Positions 28,714-38,524 of a DNA stretch of 64,000 bases are shown here, in pieces. The notes beneath the pieces are model-generated. The model did not search any database, was not told the DNA's origin, and saw nothing but the letters and a program-made list of their open reading frames with translations. The stretch is from Cedecea neteri (GTDB lineage: Bacteria > Pseudomonadota > Gammaproteobacteria > Enterobacterales > Enterobacteriaceae). The stretch spans positions 1,488,001-1,552,000 of the forward strand of contig NZ_CP009459.1 of NCBI RefSeq assembly GCF_000758325.1, given 5' to 3'. Within the stretch, counting starts at the first letter, position 1; the number at the start of each line of letters is the position of its first letter. Both the position numbers and the translations under genes were made by a program.

Positions 28714-29592
28714 ATGACCCGCAGCTATATTCCGTTAAACTCCCTGCGCGCTTTTGAAGCCGCCGCCAGGCATCTTAGCTTTACCCATGCCGCCATCGAG
28801 CTAAATGTCACCCATTCTGCCATCAGTCAGCAGGTAAAGGCGCTGGAAGAACATCTGCATTGCCAGCTATTTGTGCGCGTTTCTCGTGGATTAATGTTGA
28901 CCACGGAAGGTGAAAATCTGTTACCTGTGCTAAACGATTCCTTTGACCGTATTGCCGGGGTACTGGATCGGTTTTCCGGTACGCAGGCGAGAGAAAAACT
29001 TAAGCTAGGCGTGGTGGGCACTTTTGCAACAGGCTTTCTGCTGCCGCGCCTTGAGGCGTTTCGGCGTCGCTATCCGCATATTGATCTTCAGCTTTCAACG
29101 CACAACAACCGGGTGGATCCGGCTGCGGAGGGGTTGGACTATACGGTGCGATTTGGCAGCGGAGCCTGGCACGGAACAGACGCGATTTATCTGTGTGATG
29201 CTCCGCTATCACCGCTATGTTCTCCTGCGCTGGCCGCTGAACTCCACGCGCCACAGGACGTACTGAACCATACGCTACTGCGTTCCTATCGGCGTGACGA
29301 ATGGGCGGCATGGTTGCAGGCGGCGGGGGAAGCTCCGCCGTCGCCAACGCATCTGGTGATGGTTTTTGACTCGTCGGTAACGATGCTCGAAGCCGCACAG
29401 GCCGGGGCAGGGATTGCCCTTGCCCCGGTGAATATGTTTACCCACTTGGTGAACAGCGAGCGGATTGTGCGCCCGTTTGAGGCTGAAATCAGCCTCGGCA
29501 GTTACTGGCTGACAAAGCTTCAGTCCAGGACAGAAACGCCCTCGATGCGAGACTTCTCCGGCTGGTTAGCCGGAGAGTGTGAGAAAGCATAG
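28714..29592 (+). CDS. ampR: LysR-type regulator AmpR
   Basis: A 292-aa LTTR. HTH at about residues 8-66 (LNSLRAFEAAARHLSFTHAAIELNVTHSAISQQV) is almost identical to Enterobacter AmpR. The effector domain carries the conserved SPLCSPAL and MVFDSSVTMLEAAQAGAGIALAP. It represses ampC with UDP-MurNAc-pentapeptide and activates it with anhydro-muropeptides. It is divergent from ampC. In Enterobacter and Citrobacter frd genes lie next to ampR; here rclA and rclR come between. Confidence 0.96.
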   Translation: MTRSYIPLNSLRAFEAAARHLSFTHAAIELNVTHSAISQQVKALEEHLHCQLFVRVSRGLMLTTEGENLLPVLNDSFDRIAGVLDRFSGTQAREKLKLGVVGTFATGFLLPRLEAFRRRYPHIDLQLSTHNNRVDPAAEGLDYTVRFGSGAWHGTDAIYLCDAPLSPLCSPALAAELHAPQDVLNHTLLRSYRRDEWAAWLQAAGEAPPSPTHLVMVFDSSVTMLEAAQAGAGIALAPVNMFTHLVNSERIVRPFEAEISLGSYWLTKLQSRTETPSMRDFSGWLAGECEKA

Positions 29593-29618
29593 GATCTGAA
29601 TGCCAGAATCTGGGCGGT

Positions 29619-30944
29619 TTATTTTACCAGCCCAAACAGGTCGTTAAGCGCTTCGCTCATGGTAGGGTGCGTGAAAATTTGGTCGCGCAGAGTGGTATAG
29701 GGCAGCCCGGCATCCATGACGGTTTTAATCAGGTTAATGATCTCATGGGAGTCAGGGCAGAGCAGCGATGCGCCGAGGATCTCCTGCGTTGAGGTATCCA
29801 CGGTAGCCTTGAGCAAGCCGCGTGTGTCGCCCATGACTCGAGCCCTTGGAATTGCCGTCACGGGGAGCGTAACGATCTGAATGGGTTTACCGCTGGCCTG
29901 GGCTTGTTCTTCAGTCATGCCAATGCGAGACAGCGGGGGCGTCATAAACACGGAATAAGGCACATTTTTTCTGTCCCCTGTATGGCGTTTACCTTCGCCC
30001 AACAGGCCGTCACGCACGATACGGAAGTCATCGAGCGAGATATAGGTAAACTGTAGCCCGCCGGTCACATCCCCCATCGCCCAGATGTTGTCTGCTGAGG
30101 TATGCAGGTATTTATTCACCACGATGGCCCCACGAGCATCGACATCAACCCCGGCGTTTTTCAGATTCAGGGTATCCGTAGCGGGTTTTCGCCCTGAGGC
30201 AACAAGCAGCGCGTCAACCGTGTAGATACTATCGCTCGTCTGCAAATGCACCTTGTTGCCATGCGATTCAACGTGCTGAACTTTAGCGTTTAGGATCAGC
30301 TCCACGCCCTGCTGCTGAAGTATGTGGGCGATGGCTGCGGCTACATCGCGGTCTTCACGCGGCAAAAAATCGGCTGCGGCTTCGAAAATAGTGACCTTGC
30401 TGCCGAAACCGGCAAACATTGAGGCAAACTCAACCCCGATGTAGCCGCCGCCCAAAATACCGAGGTGCGTTGGGAGCGCGGTCAGATTAAGCAGCCCGGT
30501 GCTGTCATACACCCCAGGCGTGGTCGTCAGCCCGTCAATCGGCGGCAGAACGGATTGAGCACCGGTGTTGATAAAGATTTTCTCCCCCTGCAGTTCAATT
30601 GTTTCACCGTTTTGCACCACGCGAACCGTATGCCGGTCGATAAACTCGGCGTGGCCGTTGATAACGTCCACATTATTCAGGTCGGCCAGCAAGTGGTAAT
30701 TCTTGTCGCGCAGGAAGCTGACAACTGAAGTCTTACGTGCGATGGCTGTCGTAAAGTCCTGATGCTGTTCTGCATCGTGGACCAGTGCTTTGGTGGGGAT
30801 GCAGCCAATGTTAATGCAGGTGCCGCCGTACATTTCGGCGGATTGCTCGATAATGGCGACTTTCCAGTTTTGTTTTGCCAGGGTTGCCGCCAGGGTTTTA
30901 CCTGCTTTACCAAATCCAATAATGATTGCCTGATAGGTCTGCAT
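29619..30944 (-). CDS. rclA: RclA cupric/flavin oxidoreductase (reactive chlorine resistance)
   Basis: A 441-aa pyridine nucleotide-disulfide oxidoreductase. N-terminal FAD motif GFGKAGKTLAATLA, redox-active CINIGC (CxxxxC, about residues 43-48), NAD motif GILGGGYIGVEFASMFAGFG and C-terminal dimerisation domain FTHPTMSEALNDLF. Similarity to E. coli RclA, a copper-reducing enzyme that protects from hypochlorous acid, is very strong throughout. It is divergent from rclR with a 124-bp promoter gap. The E. coli partners rclB and rclC are not present here. Confidence 0.93.
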   Translation of the reverse strand: MQTYQAIIIGFGKAGKTLAATLAKQNWKVAIIEQSAEMYGGTCINIGCIPTKALVHDAEQHQDFTTAIARKTSVVSFLRDKNYHLLADLNNVDVINGHAEFIDRHTVRVVQNGETIELQGEKIFINTGAQSVLPPIDGLTTTPGVYDSTGLLNLTALPTHLGILGGGYIGVEFASMFAGFGSKVTIFEAAADFLPREDRDVAAAIAHILQQQGVELILNAKVQHVESHGNKVHLQTSDSIYTVDALLVASGRKPATDTLNLKNAGVDVDARGAIVVNKYLHTSADNIWAMGDVTGGLQFTYISLDDFRIVRDGLLGEGKRHTGDRKNVPYSVFMTPPLSRIGMTEEQAQASGKPIQIVTLPVTAIPRARVMGDTRGLLKATVDTSTQEILGASLLCPDSHEIINLIKTVMDAGLPYTTLRDQIFTHPTMSEALNDLFGLVK

Positions 30945-31068
30945 GAAGGTTCTCCGTCAGTGAGCCAGCCGTTAAGTTAATGGCAATTATTGTGTATGCA
31001 TGGCGTCAATGTGATTTCTTCAGGTATCTTTAAATCCTGTCTTATCGTCTGATTTGTTGGAGTGAGCG

Positions 31069-31926
31069 ATGGATCCTCTCAGCCAGTTGATGGCGTTCAG
31101 CGCCCCGCAGGGTTCGATTGATAAAAATTGCCAGCTAAGCGCGGGCTGGAGCTTGCCCCATGCGGCGGGATCGCTGGCGACCATTCGCTGGCACACCGTT
31201 ACGCAAGGCGCCGCATGGCTGGAGCTGCCTGCCGGCGAAAAGCTGACGCTACTGCCCGGGCAGGTGGTTGTGCTGACGCAAAACTCTGCGCACCGACTGC
31301 GGCAGAAGGGGCCGGAAGAGACCTGGATCGTTTGTGGGAGCCTGCATTTATCTTCGGCATCCCGCCATTTTTTGACGGCGCTGCCGGAGGCCCTGCTGAT
31401 GGCGCCCGAACAAGGCAGTCCCGAACAGACATGGCTGCTGGCAGCCGTTGCGCTGCTGCAACAGGAAGCGGAAGTGCCACAGCCTGGTATGGCGGCGGTA
31501 TGTAGCCAGCAATGTGCCACGATGGTTGCCCTGGGCTTGCGGCAGTGGCTACGGGTGAATATTCAGGATAAAAGTCAGTTGAACCTGCTGCTGCATCCGC
31601 GACTGGGTGTGGCAATCCAAAGCATGCTGAATGCACCGCATACGCCGTGGACCGTCGCCTCGCTGGCTGAACAAGTGCATATGTCTCGCGCCAGTTTTGC
31701 GTTGCTGTTCCGCGAGGTGAGCGGCACCACACCGCTGGCAGTGCTGACCCGAATCAGGCTGCAAATTGCCGCACAGCAACTCTCGCGTGAAGCAAGTTCG
31801 ATTATCACTATCGCTGATGCCGTGGGTTACGCCAGCGAATCGTCATTCCATAAGGCTTTTATGCGGGAGTTTGGCTGTTCGCCTGGGGAATACAGAAAGC
31901 GGGTGAAGGCGTTGGCGATGGAATAA
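31069..31926 (+). CDS. rclR: AraC-type reactive chlorine sensor RclR
   Basis: A 285-aa AraC-family activator. The N-terminal cupin-like sensor domain has Cys21 (IDKNC) and Cys89 (WIVCG), the two residues whose oxidation by HOCl activates E. coli RclR. The C-terminal double HTH (about residues 185-280; MSRASFALLFREVSG, ADAVGYASESSFHKAF) is typical. It is divergent from rclA and convergent with frdD. Confidence 0.92.
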   Translation: MDPLSQLMAFSAPQGSIDKNCQLSAGWSLPHAAGSLATIRWHTVTQGAAWLELPAGEKLTLLPGQVVVLTQNSAHRLRQKGPEETWIVCGSLHLSSASRHFLTALPEALLMAPEQGSPEQTWLLAAVALLQQEAEVPQPGMAAVCSQQCATMVALGLRQWLRVNIQDKSQLNLLLHPRLGVAIQSMLNAPHTPWTVASLAEQVHMSRASFALLFREVSGTTPLAVLTRIRLQIAAQQLSREASSIITIADAVGYASESSFHKAFMREFGCSPGEYRKRVKALAME

Positions 31927-31953
31927 AAAAGGCCCGCGCAATGGCGAGCCTTG
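31925..31953 (-). terminator. Terminator after frdD (shared with rclR)
   Basis: On the minus strand AAGGCTCGCC-ATT-GCGCGGGCCTT followed by six T residues forms an imperfect stem 15 bp after the frdD stop. Confidence 0.6.
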
Positions 31954-31968
31954 GTGTGTGCTGAATAC

Positions 31969-32328
31969 TTAGAGCGTCAGCAGGCCAATAATGGTCACCA
32001 CCGTCAGAATAGCGGCCAGGCCGTAGAACACCCATTTCCCGGCCGGAATGTGGATCTTCAGGTCGTGCATTGCATGGTGGATACGGTGCAGGCCACACCA
32101 TAGCGGCAGCACAATCATCAGCAGCAGGAACAGGCGGCCAATCCAGCTGTGGGCGAAGGCATAAACGCGGTCAAAGCTCAGCGCATCGCCCGGGAACAGG
32201 CCGAGCGGCAGCATGATACCGACCAGCAGCACGATAACCGGCGCGAAAATCGCCCCCCACATGCCGCCTGCACCAAACAGGCCCCAGAATACCGGCTCGT
32301 CGGAACGTTTTGGATTTTGGTTAATCAC
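31969..32328 (-). CDS. frdD: Fumarate reductase membrane anchor FrdD
   Basis: A 119-aa anchor subunit with three membrane helices. [17 protein letters not shown] is the family-typical quinone-side segment. With FrdC it binds FrdAB to the membrane and takes electrons from menaquinol. It is last in frdABCD, 10 bp after frdC. Normal length. Confidence 0.96.
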   Translation of the reverse strand: MINQNPKRSDEPVFWGLFGAGGMWGAIFAPVIVLLVGIMLPLGLFPGDALSFDRVYAFAHSWIGRLFLLLMIVLPLWCGLHRIHHAMHDLKIHIPAGKWVFYGLAAILTVVTIIGLLTL

Positions 32329-32338
32329 CTCAGCCTCC

Positions 32339-32734
32339 TTACCAGAACAGTGCTACAAGCAGCACAACGACAGTCACCAGCGCAGTGACAACCCACAATC
32401 CCTTGATGACCGGCTCCGGCCCCATTTTCTCGCCCTTAACGATGACGTTAGCGGCCTTTGGTGCCAGCTCAAACCAGGTTTTGGTGTGCAGCACGGCGGC
32501 GGCAAGCGTAATGAGATTGAGGATGACAACCACCGGGTTTTGCAAGAAACCGACAAAGCCAGCCCAGCCCTCTACGCCGTGTTTCAGCGAGAAAAGGCCA
32601 TAAATCAGCACGATGCTGAACCAGACTGTCGGAACCGAGGTGCCTTCACGCAGCATATAAAAACGGTAGAAGCCCAGCTGCCGCCACCAGGTTGGCGCCA
32701 TGGGACGGACATAAGGCTTACGTTTCGTGGTCAT
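32339..32734 (-). CDS. frdC: Fumarate reductase membrane anchor FrdC
   Basis: A 131-aa anchor subunit with three membrane helices and the N-terminal [20 protein letters not shown], almost identical to E. coli FrdC. It pairs with FrdD. It is 10 bp after frdB in the operon. No anomaly was seen. Confidence 0.96.
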   Translation of the reverse strand: MTTKRKPYVRPMAPTWWRQLGFYRFYMLREGTSVPTVWFSIVLIYGLFSLKHGVEGWAGFVGFLQNPVVVILNLITLAAAVLHTKTWFELAPKAANVIVKGEKMGPEPVIKGLWVVTALVTVVVLLVALFW

Positions 32735-32744
32735 GGTGCACTCC

Positions 32745-33479
32745 TTAGCGTGGTTTCAGGGTGGCAATCAAAAAGTCTTTCGAACTTTCGACTTTGCCCT
32801 GCTGGATGGCCGCGGCCGGATCGACGTGTTTTGGGCAAACTTCGGAGCAGTAGCCAACAAAGGTGCAGCTCCACACGCCGTTTTGCCCGTTGAGCTGCGG
32901 CATACGCTGTTTCTTGCCGTGGTCACGGCTGTCCAGGTTGTAACGATGGGCGAGAGTAATCGCTGCCGGGCCGATAAATTCAGGATTCAGGCCAAACTGT
33001 GGGCAGGCGGCATAGCATAGCCCGCAGTTGATGCAGCCGGAGAACTGATGGTATTTCGCCATCTGCGCGGGCGTCTGCGTGTTTGGCCCCTGATCTGGCG
33101 TGCGTGGATTGCCGATAATATAAGGCTTAATCGACTCCAGGCTTTCGATAAAGTGGGTCATGTCGACCACCAAATCGCGCTCAATTGGGAAGTTTGCCAG
33201 CGCTTCAACTTTGATGCCGTTGGTGTATTCGCGCAGGAACGTTTTACAGGCCAGCTTAGGCACTTTGTTGACCATCATGCCGCAGGAGCCGCAAATCGCC
33301 ATGCGGCACGACCAGCGGTAGCTGAGGTCCGGCGCGAGGTTATCTTTGATATAACCCAGCCCGTCCAGCAGCGAGGTTTGCTCGTCAAACGGCACCTCGT
33401 AGATTGCGCTATGCGGCTGGCTGTCCGTTTCCGGGTTGTAGCGCACAATCTCAATCTTCAGGGTTTGCATCTCAGCCAT
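32745..33479 (-). CDS. frdB: Fumarate reductase iron-sulfur subunit FrdB
   Basis: A 244-aa subunit carrying three Fe-S clusters: [2Fe-2S] ligands in [10 protein letters not shown] with later Cys in LACK, and ferredoxin-type motifs [12 protein letters not shown] and [10 protein letters not shown] for the [4Fe-4S] and [3Fe-4S] clusters. ATG at 33479 ([10 protein letters not shown]) is the family start and overlaps the end of frdA; a longer frame adds only basic residues from the frdA region. Confidence 0.96.
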   Translation of the reverse strand: MAEMQTLKIEIVRYNPETDSQPHSAIYEVPFDEQTSLLDGLGYIKDNLAPDLSYRWSCRMAICGSCGMMVNKVPKLACKTFLREYTNGIKVEALANFPIERDLVVDMTHFIESLESIKPYIIGNPRTPDQGPNTQTPAQMAKYHQFSGCINCGLCYAACPQFGLNPEFIGPAAITLAHRYNLDSRDHGKKQRMPQLNGQNGVWSCTFVGYCSEVCPKHVDPAAAIQQGKVESSKDFLIATLKPR

Positions 33480-35265
33480 TTGCCTTCTCCTTTTTCTTCT
33501 CAGCATCTTCCGCTTCAGCGCCGTACACGCGTTTCGCTGGCGGCAGCGTGGTGATCTTCACATCGCTGTAGTCGAGGCGAGTGGTGCCGTCGGCGTCGCG
33601 GAAGGCCAGAGTGTGCTTCAGGAAGTTGACGTCATCGCGTTCGGTGCAGCCTTCATCCAGACGCTGGTGGGCACCGCGCGATTCTTTACGTGCAAGGGCG
33701 GAATGCGCCATACATTCGGCAACGTTCAGGCCGTGGCCCAGCTCAATGGTGTACAGCAGATCGGTATTGAAGACGCTGGAGGTGTCGGTGATGCGCACGC
33801 GTTTGAAGCGTTCCTGTAGCTCCGCCAGCTTGTCGACGGTTTTCTGCATCAGTTCTGGGGTACGGTAAATCCCGCAGCCTTCTTCCATAGAAAGCCCCAT
33901 TTCGTCGCGGATTTTCGACCAGTTTTCGTTGCCTTCCTGATTCACCAACTGCTTCAGACGGCCTTCAACATCGGCGGTCTGGGCGTTAAGTGCGGCATCA
34001 TTAGCGGGCTGCGCTTGTGCGGCGCGTTCCATTGCCTGCTCGCCCGCCAGGCGGCCAAAGACCACCAGTTCTGCCAGCGAGTTAGAGCCCAGACGGTTGG
34101 CGCCGTGCAGGCCAACAGAGGAACATTCGCCCACCGCGAATAGCCCTTTGATGCGGGTTTCGCACTGGGTATCGGTCTCGATGCCACCCATGGTGTAGTG
34201 CGCCGTTGGGCGAACCGGGATCGGCTCTTTGACCGGGTCAACGCCCACGTAGGCTTTGGCCAGTTCGCAGATGAACGGCAGGCGCTCAAGCAGCTTTTTC
34301 TCGCCAAGATGGCGCAGGTCGAGGTACACCACATCGCCACGCGGGGTGGAGATAGTGTTGCCTTTACGCCACTCGTGCCAGAAGGCCTGAGAAACTTTGT
34401 CTCGTGGGCCGAGTTCCATGTATTTGTTCTTCGGCTCGCCGAGCGGGGTTTCCGGCCCCATGCCGTAATCCTGCAGGTAGCGGTAGCCGTTTTTGTTAAC
34501 CAGAATGCCGCCTTCACCGCGGCAGCCTTCGGTCATCAGGATGCCGGAACCCGGCAGCCCGGTTGGATGGTATTGCACAAACTCCATGTCGCGCAGCGGC
34601 ACACCGTGGCTCAGCGCCATGCCCATGCCGTCCCCGGTGACGATGCCGCCGTTAGTATTGTAGCGATAGACGCGCCCTGCACCGCCGGTGGCCATCACCA
34701 CCGCATTGGCGCGGATCTGCACCAGCTCGCCTTCCATCATATTCATGGCGACGACGCCGCGCGCCTGGCCGTCATCGACTAAGATGTCGAGCACGAAATG
34801 TTCGTCGAAACGTTGAATTTGCGGGAACTGAAGGGAAGTCTGGAAGAGCGTGTGGAGCATATGGAAGCCGGTTTTGTCCGCGGCGAACCAGGTCCGTTCG
34901 ATCTTCATCCCGCCGAAGCGCCTGACGTTGACGCTGCCGTCCGGGCGGCGGCTCCACGGGCAACCCCACTGCTCAAGCTGGGTCATTTCGGTGGGGCAAT
35001 GGTGAACGAAGTAGTCAACCACATCCTGCTCACACAGCCAGTCGCCTCCGGCAACGGTGTCGTGAAAATGGTAATCGAAGCTGTCGTGATCCTGCGCGAC
35101 GGCTGCGGAACCCCCTTCGGCGGCAACCGTATGGCTGCGCATCGGGTAGACTTTGGAAATCAGAGCGATTTTTGCCTGTGGATTAGCCTGGGCCGCCGCA
35201 ATGGCTGCTCGTAGGCCTGCTCCGCCGGCGCCTATAATGGCGAGATCGGCTTGAAAGGTTTGCAC
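33472..35265 (-). CDS. frdA: Fumarate reductase flavoprotein subunit FrdA
   Basis: A 597-aa flavoprotein that reduces fumarate to succinate in anaerobic respiration. FAD-binding [16 protein letters not shown], the covalent flavin histidine in [13 protein letters not shown] and catalytic-site stretches [21 protein letters not shown] and [13 protein letters not shown] are present. The start is GTG at 35265, as in E. coli, with GGAGG upstream. It is first in frdABCD. An FNR-like site precedes it. Confidence 0.96.
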   Translation of the reverse strand: MQTFQADLAIIGAGGAGLRAAIAAAQANPQAKIALISKVYPMRSHTVAAEGGSAAVAQDHDSFDYHFHDTVAGGDWLCEQDVVDYFVHHCPTEMTQLEQWGCPWSRRPDGSVNVRRFGGMKIERTWFAADKTGFHMLHTLFQTSLQFPQIQRFDEHFVLDILVDDGQARGVVAMNMMEGELVQIRANAVVMATGGAGRVYRYNTNGGIVTGDGMGMALSHGVPLRDMEFVQYHPTGLPGSGILMTEGCRGEGGILVNKNGYRYLQDYGMGPETPLGEPKNKYMELGPRDKVSQAFWHEWRKGNTISTPRGDVVYLDLRHLGEKKLLERLPFICELAKAYVGVDPVKEPIPVRPTAHYTMGGIETDTQCETRIKGLFAVGECSSVGLHGANRLGSNSLAELVVFGRLAGEQAMERAAQAQPANDAALNAQTADVEGRLKQLVNQEGNENWSKIRDEMGLSMEEGCGIYRTPELMQKTVDKLAELQERFKRVRITDTSSVFNTDLLYTIELGHGLNVAECMAHSALARKESRGAHQRLDEGCTERDDVNFLKHTLAFRDADGTTRLDYSDVKITTLPPAKRVYGAEAEDAEKKKEKANG

Positions 35266-35404
35266 GACATTCCTCCAGATTTTAGTAATTCGCAAAGCTA
35301 TACGACCAAAGGGTATTCACTGCCTGAAAGGCGGTGGCTGCGAAAGGTGTATCCCTGCTCCTTTTTAGGTAGAGGAAGTATAACCGGAGGGATTTTAGGG
35401 AAAT

Positions 35405-35418
35405 TTGATTTGTTCGAT
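35405..35418 (-). promoter_or_regulatory. FNR-like site upstream of frdA
   Basis: On the minus strand ATCGAACAAATCAA has the same half-site arrangement as the FNR site of the E. coli frd promoter (ATCGA-N4-GTCAA). It lies about 140 bp before the GTG start. The 332-bp intergenic region holds no other recognisable gene. Assigned by resemblance. Confidence 0.45.
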
Positions 35419-35597
35419 TTTTTTGCTGTTCTACAGGTCGATTAATTACCGCTGTTAATGAATTGCGTCACAAAAATGAATGCTTAAATGGTGTAATGCG
35501 AACAAAAAGCGGCGAAAAATAGTCGTCTGTTTTTCGGTTGTTGCCGCCCCGGCTGGAGCACAGAATATTTTTCATTCTATAAAGGCAGGGGATAAAA

Positions 35598-36371
35598 ATG
35601 AGCTTCAGTCAGATGCATTATCAGAGCACGCCATTATTGCTGGCTAACGTTTGGGACGTCACAAGCGCTCAGGCGGCACAGGACGCGGGTTATCAGGCGC
35701 TGGGCACCTCAAGTGCGGCCATTGCCGATATGCTGGGCTACAAGGATGGTGAAGAGCTGCCATTTTCTGTCCTCCTGGCCCTGGCGGCCCGCATACGTGA
35801 GCGCGTCAGCTTGCCGCTTTCCGTCGATATGGAAGCTGGGTATGGGGAAAACATCGACATGGTGGTGCGCCAGGCCATTCAACTGGCAGCGCTGGGGGTT
35901 GTTGGTATTAACCTTGAAGACAGCAAAGTTGAGCGGGGAGAGCGTCGTTTATTTGATGCAAAACACTTTTCAGCCCGCCTGAGCGCGATCAAAGCAGGGC
36001 TGGATGCCGCAAATACGCCGCTGTTTATCAATGCCAGAACAGATGGCTTTTTGCTTGGTGAGCAGGATGCGCTGAATCAAACTCTCACTCGTGGGAGGCT
36101 ATATCAGCAGGCGGGCGCTGACGGCTTCTTTGTGCCCTGCGTGACCTCGCCTGAAGATATTCAGGCGATTGCCGGCGCAGTTGATCTGCCGCTGAATGTT
36201 ATGTGCATGCCGGGTCTGCCCGACTTTGATCAACTGGCGGCGCTTGGGGTGAAACGTATTTCGATGGGGAATTTTGTGCACGCTGCGCTTAACCGCAAGT
36301 TACAGCAGCTGTTGTTTAGCCTTCGCCGACAGGGCGCATTTGACGAGATCTTTGCCGATGAAAATCCTTGA
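35598..36371 (+). CDS. PEP mutase/isocitrate lyase superfamily enzyme
   Basis: A 257-aa TIM-barrel protein of the phosphoenolpyruvate mutase/ICL-like group. Mg-binding and catalytic stretches VDMEAGYGEN (about residues 77-86) and GINLEDSKVERG (about 103-114), and FINARTDGF, are visible; the isocitrate-lyase KKCGH is absent. Family members cleave or rearrange 2-oxo acids (oxaloacetate decarboxylase, methylisocitrate lyase-like); the substrate here is unknown. The stop overlaps the start of the Ada-like gene by 14 bases, so the two are translated together. Confidence 0.85.
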   Translation: MSFSQMHYQSTPLLLANVWDVTSAQAAQDAGYQALGTSSAAIADMLGYKDGEELPFSVLLALAARIRERVSLPLSVDMEAGYGENIDMVVRQAIQLAALGVVGINLEDSKVERGERRLFDAKHFSARLSAIKAGLDAANTPLFINARTDGFLLGEQDALNQTLTRGRLYQQAGADGFFVPCVTSPEDIQAIAGAVDLPLNVMCMPGLPDFDQLAALGVKRISMGNFVHAALNRKLQQLLFSLRRQGAFDEIFADENP

Positions 36372-37404
36372 TATCGAGCAGTGCGATGCCTGGTACGAGG
36401 CGCTGGTGGCGCGTTCTTCCGAGCATGTCGGCGTTTTTTTCGTGGGCGTTAAAACTACCGGTGTGTTCTGCATTTCCAACTGCCGTGCCCGGAAACCTAA
36501 GCGGGGTAACGTTGAGTTTTATGACGATTTCAAGTCCGCGCTTCACGCGGGTTTTCGTCCCTGCAAGATTTGCCGTCCCACCGAAAACGCCTTCTCCGCG
36601 CCGCCCATAGTCGAGCAGGCCATTGCCCTTTTCAGGGCGAGCAGTGAGAACCGGGTCAGCGATAGCGAGCTTCGCCAGCACAACATCAGCCCCGAGCGTC
36701 TCCGGCGCTGGTTTGTGCAACACCATGGGATGACCTTCCAGGCCTGGCAGAGAATGCTGCGAGTGAATGTGGCGTTGCAGGAGCTCAGAAGTGGAAAAAG
36801 CGCGACGGATGCCGCATTTAACAGCGGCTATGATTCGCTGAGTGGGTTTGGCTATACCTGTAAAAAACTCACCGGTGATACCCCCAGCCGTGCGGCAAAC
36901 ATTATCGTTACTCACCGTTTCACCACGCCCATCGGGCCGATGTTTGTGTGTGCCACCGAGCGAGGCGTCTGCCTGCTGGAGTTTGTTGACCGCCGTGCGC
37001 TGGAGCGGGAATTCGACGATCTGCAGTTGCGGCTCAGCGCCCGTATCATCGCCGGAGAGAACAATCACACGCGGCAGGCGGAGGCAGAGATCGGCGAATA
37101 CTTTGCTGGAAAAAGGCAGAAGTTCACCCTTGCATTGCATACGCCGGGCAGTGCGTTTCAGCAAAAAGTCTGGCAGCAGCTTGATACAGTGCCTTATGGC
37201 GAAACGTCCCACTATCAGGCGCTGGCGATAAAAATGGAGAACCCGGATGCCGTGCGTGCGGTGGCCGGAGCCAACGGTGCCAACCGGGTTGCCATCGTCA
37301 TTCCGTGCCACAGAATCATCGGCAAAAACGGCACTATGACGGGATACGGCGGCGGCATTGCACGAAAAAAATGGCTGCTGGAGCATGAGAAAAAATTTAC
37401 TTAA
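36358..37404 (+). CDS. Ada-like methylated-DNA repair protein/transcription activator
   Basis: A 348-aa three-part protein. N-terminal Zn-binding methylphosphotriester acceptor domain (FCISNCRARKPKRG and FRPCKICRP supply the four cysteines), AraC-type HTH (about residues 85-175), then a C-terminal O6-methylguanine-DNA methyltransferase domain with active-site IPCHRIIG. All key cysteines are present, as in E. coli Ada (354 aa). ATG at 36358 overlaps the preceding enzyme gene. E. coli ada sits with alkB far from epmA, so this may be a second, Ada-like paralogue. Confidence 0.88.
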   Translation: MKILDIEQCDAWYEALVARSSEHVGVFFVGVKTTGVFCISNCRARKPKRGNVEFYDDFKSALHAGFRPCKICRPTENAFSAPPIVEQAIALFRASSENRVSDSELRQHNISPERLRRWFVQHHGMTFQAWQRMLRVNVALQELRSGKSATDAAFNSGYDSLSGFGYTCKKLTGDTPSRAANIIVTHRFTTPIGPMFVCATERGVCLLEFVDRRALEREFDDLQLRLSARIIAGENNHTRQAEAEIGEYFAGKRQKFTLALHTPGSAFQQKVWQQLDTVPYGETSHYQALAIKMENPDAVRAVAGANGANRVAIVIPCHRIIGKNGTMTGYGGGIARKKWLLEHEKKFT

Positions 37405-37507
37405 CCCCTGCTATCTGCGCCGAGAGTAAAATTCTCTGCACAAAATTTGTCTCCTTTCTGTGATGCGGGTAGACTTCTCGGCCTTGCATAAATACGGAGA
37501 CTTTCTC

Positions 37508-38485
37508 ATGAGCGAAACGGCCACCTGGCAGCCGAGCGCGTCCATCCCCAATTTGTTAAAACGCGCCGCCATTATGGCGGAGATTCGGCGCTTCTTCGCC
37601 GACCGAGGCGTTCTGGAGGTGGAAACACCCTGCATGAGCCAGGCGACGGTTACCGATATTCATCTGGTGCCGTTTGAAACCCGTTTCGTTGGCCCGGGTC
37701 ACTCTCAGGGCATGAATTTGTACCTGATGACAAGCCCGGAATACCACATGAAGCGCCTGCTGGCGGCGGGCTGTGGCCCGGTGTTCCAGCTGTGCCGCAG
37801 TTTCCGTAATGAAGAGATGGGGCGTCACCACAACCCGGAATTCACCATGCTGGAGTGGTATCGCCCACACTACGACATGTACCGCCTGATGAATGAGGTG
37901 GACGATCTCCTGCAGCAGGTGCTGGAATGCGGCGCCGCAGAAAGTTTGTCTTACCAGCAGGCCTTCCAGCGCCATCTGGATATCGACCCGCTGTCTGCAG
38001 ACAAAACGCAACTGCGTGAGGCGGCGGCGAAGCTCGACCTGAGCAACATCGCCGACAAAGAAGAAGACCGGGACACGCTGTTGCAGCTGTTGTTTGCGAT
38101 GGGAGTCGAGCCACACATTGGCAAAGACAAGCCAACCTTCGTGTACCACTTCCCGGCAAGCCAGGCATCTCTCGCGCAGATCAGCACCGAAGATCACCGC
38201 GTGGCGGAGCGCTTTGAGGTTTACTTCAAAGGTATCGAACTGGCGAACGGCTTCCACGAGCTGACCGACGCCAGTGAACAGCAGCAGCGTTTTGAGCAGG
38301 ATAACCGCAAACGAGCGGCGCTTGGCCTGCCGCAGCAGCCGGTGGACATGAACCTGCTGGCGGCGCTGGAAGCCGGCATGCCGGATAGCTCCGGCGTGGC
38401 GTTGGGCGTTGACCGCCTGATTATGCTGGCGCTGGGGGCGGAAAGCCTCGCCGAGGTCTTAGCTTTTACGGTGGACCGCGCTTAA
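37508..38485 (+). CDS. epmA: EF-P--(R)-beta-lysine ligase EpmA
   Basis: A 325-aa class II lysyl-tRNA-synthetase-like enzyme without the anticodon-binding domain. It activates beta-lysine made by EpmB and joins it to EF-P Lys34. Class II motif 2 [20 protein letters not shown] and motif 3 [15 protein letters not shown] are intact. ATG at 37508 gives exactly the E. coli length; the upstream in-frame ATG at 37460 is not in the family. It is followed by a strong terminator. Confidence 0.96.
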   Translation: MSETATWQPSASIPNLLKRAAIMAEIRRFFADRGVLEVETPCMSQATVTDIHLVPFETRFVGPGHSQGMNLYLMTSPEYHMKRLLAAGCGPVFQLCRSFRNEEMGRHHNPEFTMLEWYRPHYDMYRLMNEVDDLLQQVLECGAAESLSYQQAFQRHLDIDPLSADKTQLREAAAKLDLSNIADKEEDRDTLLQLLFAMGVEPHIGKDKPTFVYHFPASQASLAQISTEDHRVAERFEVYFKGIELANGFHELTDASEQQQRFEQDNRKRAALGLPQQPVDMNLLAALEAGMPDSSGVALGVDRLIMLALGAESLAEVLAFTVDRA

Positions 38486-38494
38486 CGCCCGAAG

Positions 38495-38524
38495 AAAAAT
38501 GGCCCCCAAAGGGGCCATTTTTTT
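38495..38524 (+). terminator. Terminator after epmA
   Basis: AAAAATGGCCCC-CAAA-GGGGCCATTTTTTT is a strong symmetrical stem with flanking A and T runs. It lies between convergent genes and works in both directions. Confidence 0.88.
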
